A program made the translations under genes and the position numbers. A stretch of 64,000 bases of DNA from JAEUOS01 sp965279115 (GTDB lineage Bacteria > Pseudomonadota > Gammaproteobacteria > Burkholderiales > JAEUOS01), in contig OZ257137.1 in NCBI GenBank assembly GCA_965279115.1, forward strand, positions 6,386,001 to 6,450,000, given 5' to 3'. Positions 62,569 to 64,000 of the stretch are shown here, piece after piece (position 1 is the stretch's first letter; each line of letters begins with the position of its first letter). The notes under the pieces were generated by a model. The model saw only the letters and a program-made list of their open reading frames with translations, was not told where the DNA came from and ran no database searches.

Positions 62569-63261
62569 ATGATCGACCTCTACAGCTGGGCCACGCCCAA
62601 TGGCCACAAGATCCACATCATGCTCGAGGAGTGCGGGTTGTCCTACCGCGCCCACCCGGTGGATATTGGCAAGGGCGAGCAGTTCAGGCCGGAGTTTCTC
62701 GCCATCAGCCCGAACAACAAGATTCCGGCGATGACCGATTCCGACGGACCCGACGGCAAGCCGATCTCGTTGTTTGAGTCCGGGGCGATGCTGGTCTACC
62801 TTGCCGGGAAGACCGGCAGGTTCCTCGGCAAGACCGACCGCGAGCGATACGCGACCTTGCAGTGGCTGATGTTCCAGATGGGTGGGGTGGGCCCGATGAT
62901 CGGCCAGACCCATCACTTCCGCAACTATGCGCCGGAAAAGATCGAGTACGCGGTCAACCGCTACACCAACGAGACGCGGCGCCTGTACGGCGTGATCGAC
63001 AAGCAGCTTGACAAGTCACCCTACATCGCCGGCAAGTCCTACACGATCGCCGACATGGCGATCTGGCCGTGGCTGCGCAACTGGCAGGGGCAGGGGCAGA
63101 ACCTGGAGGACCACCCGAGCCTCAAGCGCTGGTTCGAGCAGATTGGCGAGCGCCCCGCCGTGCAGCGCGCGGTGAAGGTGCTGGCCGACCTGCGCAAGCC
63201 CTCCTTTGACGACAAGGCCCGCGAGGTCCTCTTCGGCGCAACGCAGTACGCGAAGCGCTGA
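62569..63261 (+). CDS. Glutathione S-transferase (YfcG/Nu-like)
   Basis: 230 residues, 16 bases after the dehydrogenase stop, so cotranscribed with it. The opening IDLYSWATPNGHKIHIMLEECGLSYRAHPVDIGKGEQF, the NNKIPAMTD segment and SLFESGAMLVYLAGK follow the YfcG/YghU (Nu-class) pattern, in which Thr and Asn near the start (TPNG) bind glutathione. Such enzymes reduce disulfide bonds or organic peroxides more than they conjugate. Its coupling to the kinase/dehydrogenase pair suggests defence against lipid-peroxidation products or processing of a glutathione adduct. Confidence 0.92.
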   Translation: MIDLYSWATPNGHKIHIMLEECGLSYRAHPVDIGKGEQFRPEFLAISPNNKIPAMTDSDGPDGKPISLFESGAMLVYLAGKTGRFLGKTDRERYATLQWLMFQMGGVGPMIGQTHHFRNYAPEKIEYAVNRYTNETRRLYGVIDKQLDKSPYIAGKSYTIADMAIWPWLRNWQGQGQNLEDHPSLKRWFEQIGERPAVQRAVKVLADLRKPSFDDKAREVLFGATQYAKR

Positions 63262-63294
63262 GCTGGTTCGAGGGGGTTCGGCGCCGGCGCGCTG

Positions 63295-63921
63295 CTACAG
63301 CGTGCCGGCGCGGATCACACCGACCGCCAGGCCTTCGATCTCAAACGGGTCTTCGCGCAGGTCGACTTCGATCGGCTCGAAGTCGGGATTCTCGGCCACC
63401 AGTTGCACCATGTGGCCCTTCTTGAAAAAGCGCTTGACCGTCACATCGTTCTCCAGCCGCGCCACGACCACCTGGCCGTTGCGCGCTTCCTTCTGGCCAT
63501 GCACGGCCAGGAGGTCGCCGTCGAGTATGCCGATATCCTTCATCGACAAACCCTTGACCTTGAGCAGGTAGTCCGCCTTGGGCCGGAACATTTCGGGGTC
63601 GACCGGGAGGTTGCGTTCGACGTTTTGCTCGGCCAGGATGGGGCTGCCGGCGGCCACCCGACCGATCAGCGGCAAGGCCATGATGGATTGCATGGCACCG
63701 GAAATCTGCTCGGCCAGATGAATGCCGCGCGCGGTACCGCTGGCGATTTCGATCGCCCCCTTGCGGGCCAGGGCACGCAGGTGTTCCTCGGCGGCATTCG
63801 GCGAGCGGAAACCGAACTGGGTCGAAATTTCCGCCCGCGTGGGCGGCATGCCGGTGCGCTTGACGACGTCGCGGATAAAGTCGAGGATTTCGCTTTGACG
63901 CGAAGTAAGGCCGATGGTCAT
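63295..63921 (-). CDS. lexA: LexA repressor
   Basis: 208 residues. The N-terminal winged HTH (LTSRQSEILDFIRDVVKRTGMPPTRAEI) is followed by the S24 self-cleavage domain. The scissile bond is Ala91-Gly92 (RVAAGSPI), the nucleophile is Ser126 in GLSMKDIGI and the general base is Lys163 in TVKRFF. It represses the SOS regulon and cleaves itself when RecA filaments form. The promoter overlaps a perfect SOS box, giving autoregulation. Convergent with the GST gene, with 33 bases between. Confidence 0.97.
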   Translation of the reverse strand: MTIGLTSRQSEILDFIRDVVKRTGMPPTRAEISTQFGFRSPNAAEEHLRALARKGAIEIASGTARGIHLAEQISGAMQSIMALPLIGRVAAGSPILAEQNVERNLPVDPEMFRPKADYLLKVKGLSMKDIGILDGDLLAVHGQKEARNGQVVVARLENDVTVKRFFKKGHMVQLVAENPDFEPIEVDLREDPFEIEGLAVGVIRAGTL

Positions 63922-63947
63922 GTTGGCTGCACCACAAGGAATTCTGA

Positions 63948-63963
63948 CTGTTCTTTTATACAG
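63948..63963 (-). promoter_or_regulatory. LexA operator (SOS box) of lexA
   Basis: CTGT-N8-ACAG on the minus strand, an exact match to the E. coli-type SOS core, 27 bases before the lexA ATG and overlapping the -10 element. Confidence 0.9.
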
Positions 63964-63983
63964 TAAACCGTCCCATCATGCAA
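63955..63983 (-). promoter_or_regulatory. lexA sigma-70 promoter
   Basis: TTGCAT (63978-63983) and TATAAA (63955-63960) with a 17-base spacer, read on the minus strand. The -10 lies inside the SOS box, so LexA binding blocks RNA polymerase. Confidence 0.8.
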
Positions 63984-64000
63984 GCCCCCATGAAGACTTC

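Noticed and set aside
59922..62570. Very long open frame on the minus strand opposite the thiolase, kinase and dehydrogenase genes
   Set aside because: It is antisense to three well-supported genes, and its protein is rich in His, Arg, Gly and Val as expected from reversed GC-rich codons.
63282..63315. GC-rich stem near the lexA stop as a terminator
   Set aside because: It lies partly inside lexA coding sequence and has no T run.

Overview
This 64 kb window is GC-rich, densely coded bacterial chromosome. It looks like a betaproteobacterium, most likely Burkholderiales or a close relative. The reasons are two Bug-type (tripartite tricarboxylate) solute receptors, the order dapC-dapD-pilU-arsC-dapE-prmB, the ftsK-lolA-rarA-serS block beside trxB, a small Trp-rich membrane protein and a PEP-CTERM protein. 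No species is assigned. I saw no rRNA, phage genes, insertion sequence, integrase or CRISPR array.

Layout. 1-1.9 kb: the start of a phenylacetate-CoA-ligase-like gene, a MaoC-fold protein and a divergent Bug receptor. 1.9-11.5 kb: housekeeping genes, namely a class I amidotransferase, a lone Phd-type antitoxin, tRNA-Ser(CGA), serS, rarA, lolA, ftsK, a Crp/Fnr regulator, trxB and an Smr protein. 11.5-18 kb: a Tat-signal methyltransferase, a Trp-rich protein, a cytochrome c and a complete livKHMGF ABC importer. 18-26.6 kb: the UPF0210/ACT pair with two striking hairpins between the genes, a flavin/Fe-S reductase, a YeeZ-like SDR, YdcF, an MFS transporter, tRNA-Thr, recN and nadK. 26.7-38.1 kb: a catabolic region with a peptide-type binding protein, GST, a type III CoA-transferase, a PEP-mutase-family enzyme, an MFS transporter, an unknown lipoprotein, an esterase, an SDR without its catalytic residues, a second Bug receptor and a PanE-like reductase.

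38.1-47.6 kb is the most accessory-looking part. It holds a PEP-CTERM protein, an HD protein, a small alarmone-hydrolase-like HD protein, an overlapping HIT + HNH endonuclease pair, a MerR + VIT/vWA module, a ThDP enzyme and an unknown protein. 47.7-55.5 kb: tRNA-Ser(GCU), lysC, an HTH protein, tRNA-Pro(GGG) and the dap/pilU/prmB operon. Together lysC, dapC, dapD and dapE cover much of the aspartate-to-diaminopimelate route.

55.6-63.3 kb is a beta-oxidation-type cluster: SDR, GST, 3-hydroxyacyl-CoA dehydrogenase, thiolase, an APH-fold kinase, an acyl-CoA dehydrogenase and a second GST. The kinase/dehydrogenase pair looks like a split form of mammalian ACAD10/ACAD11 and resembles the LvaA/LvaC pair of levulinate catabolism. 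I therefore read it as a candidate 4-hydroxyacyl-CoA pathway flanked by glutathione transferases, and I consider it the best candidate for an under-described system here. The window closes with lexA behind a promoter that overlaps a perfect SOS box.
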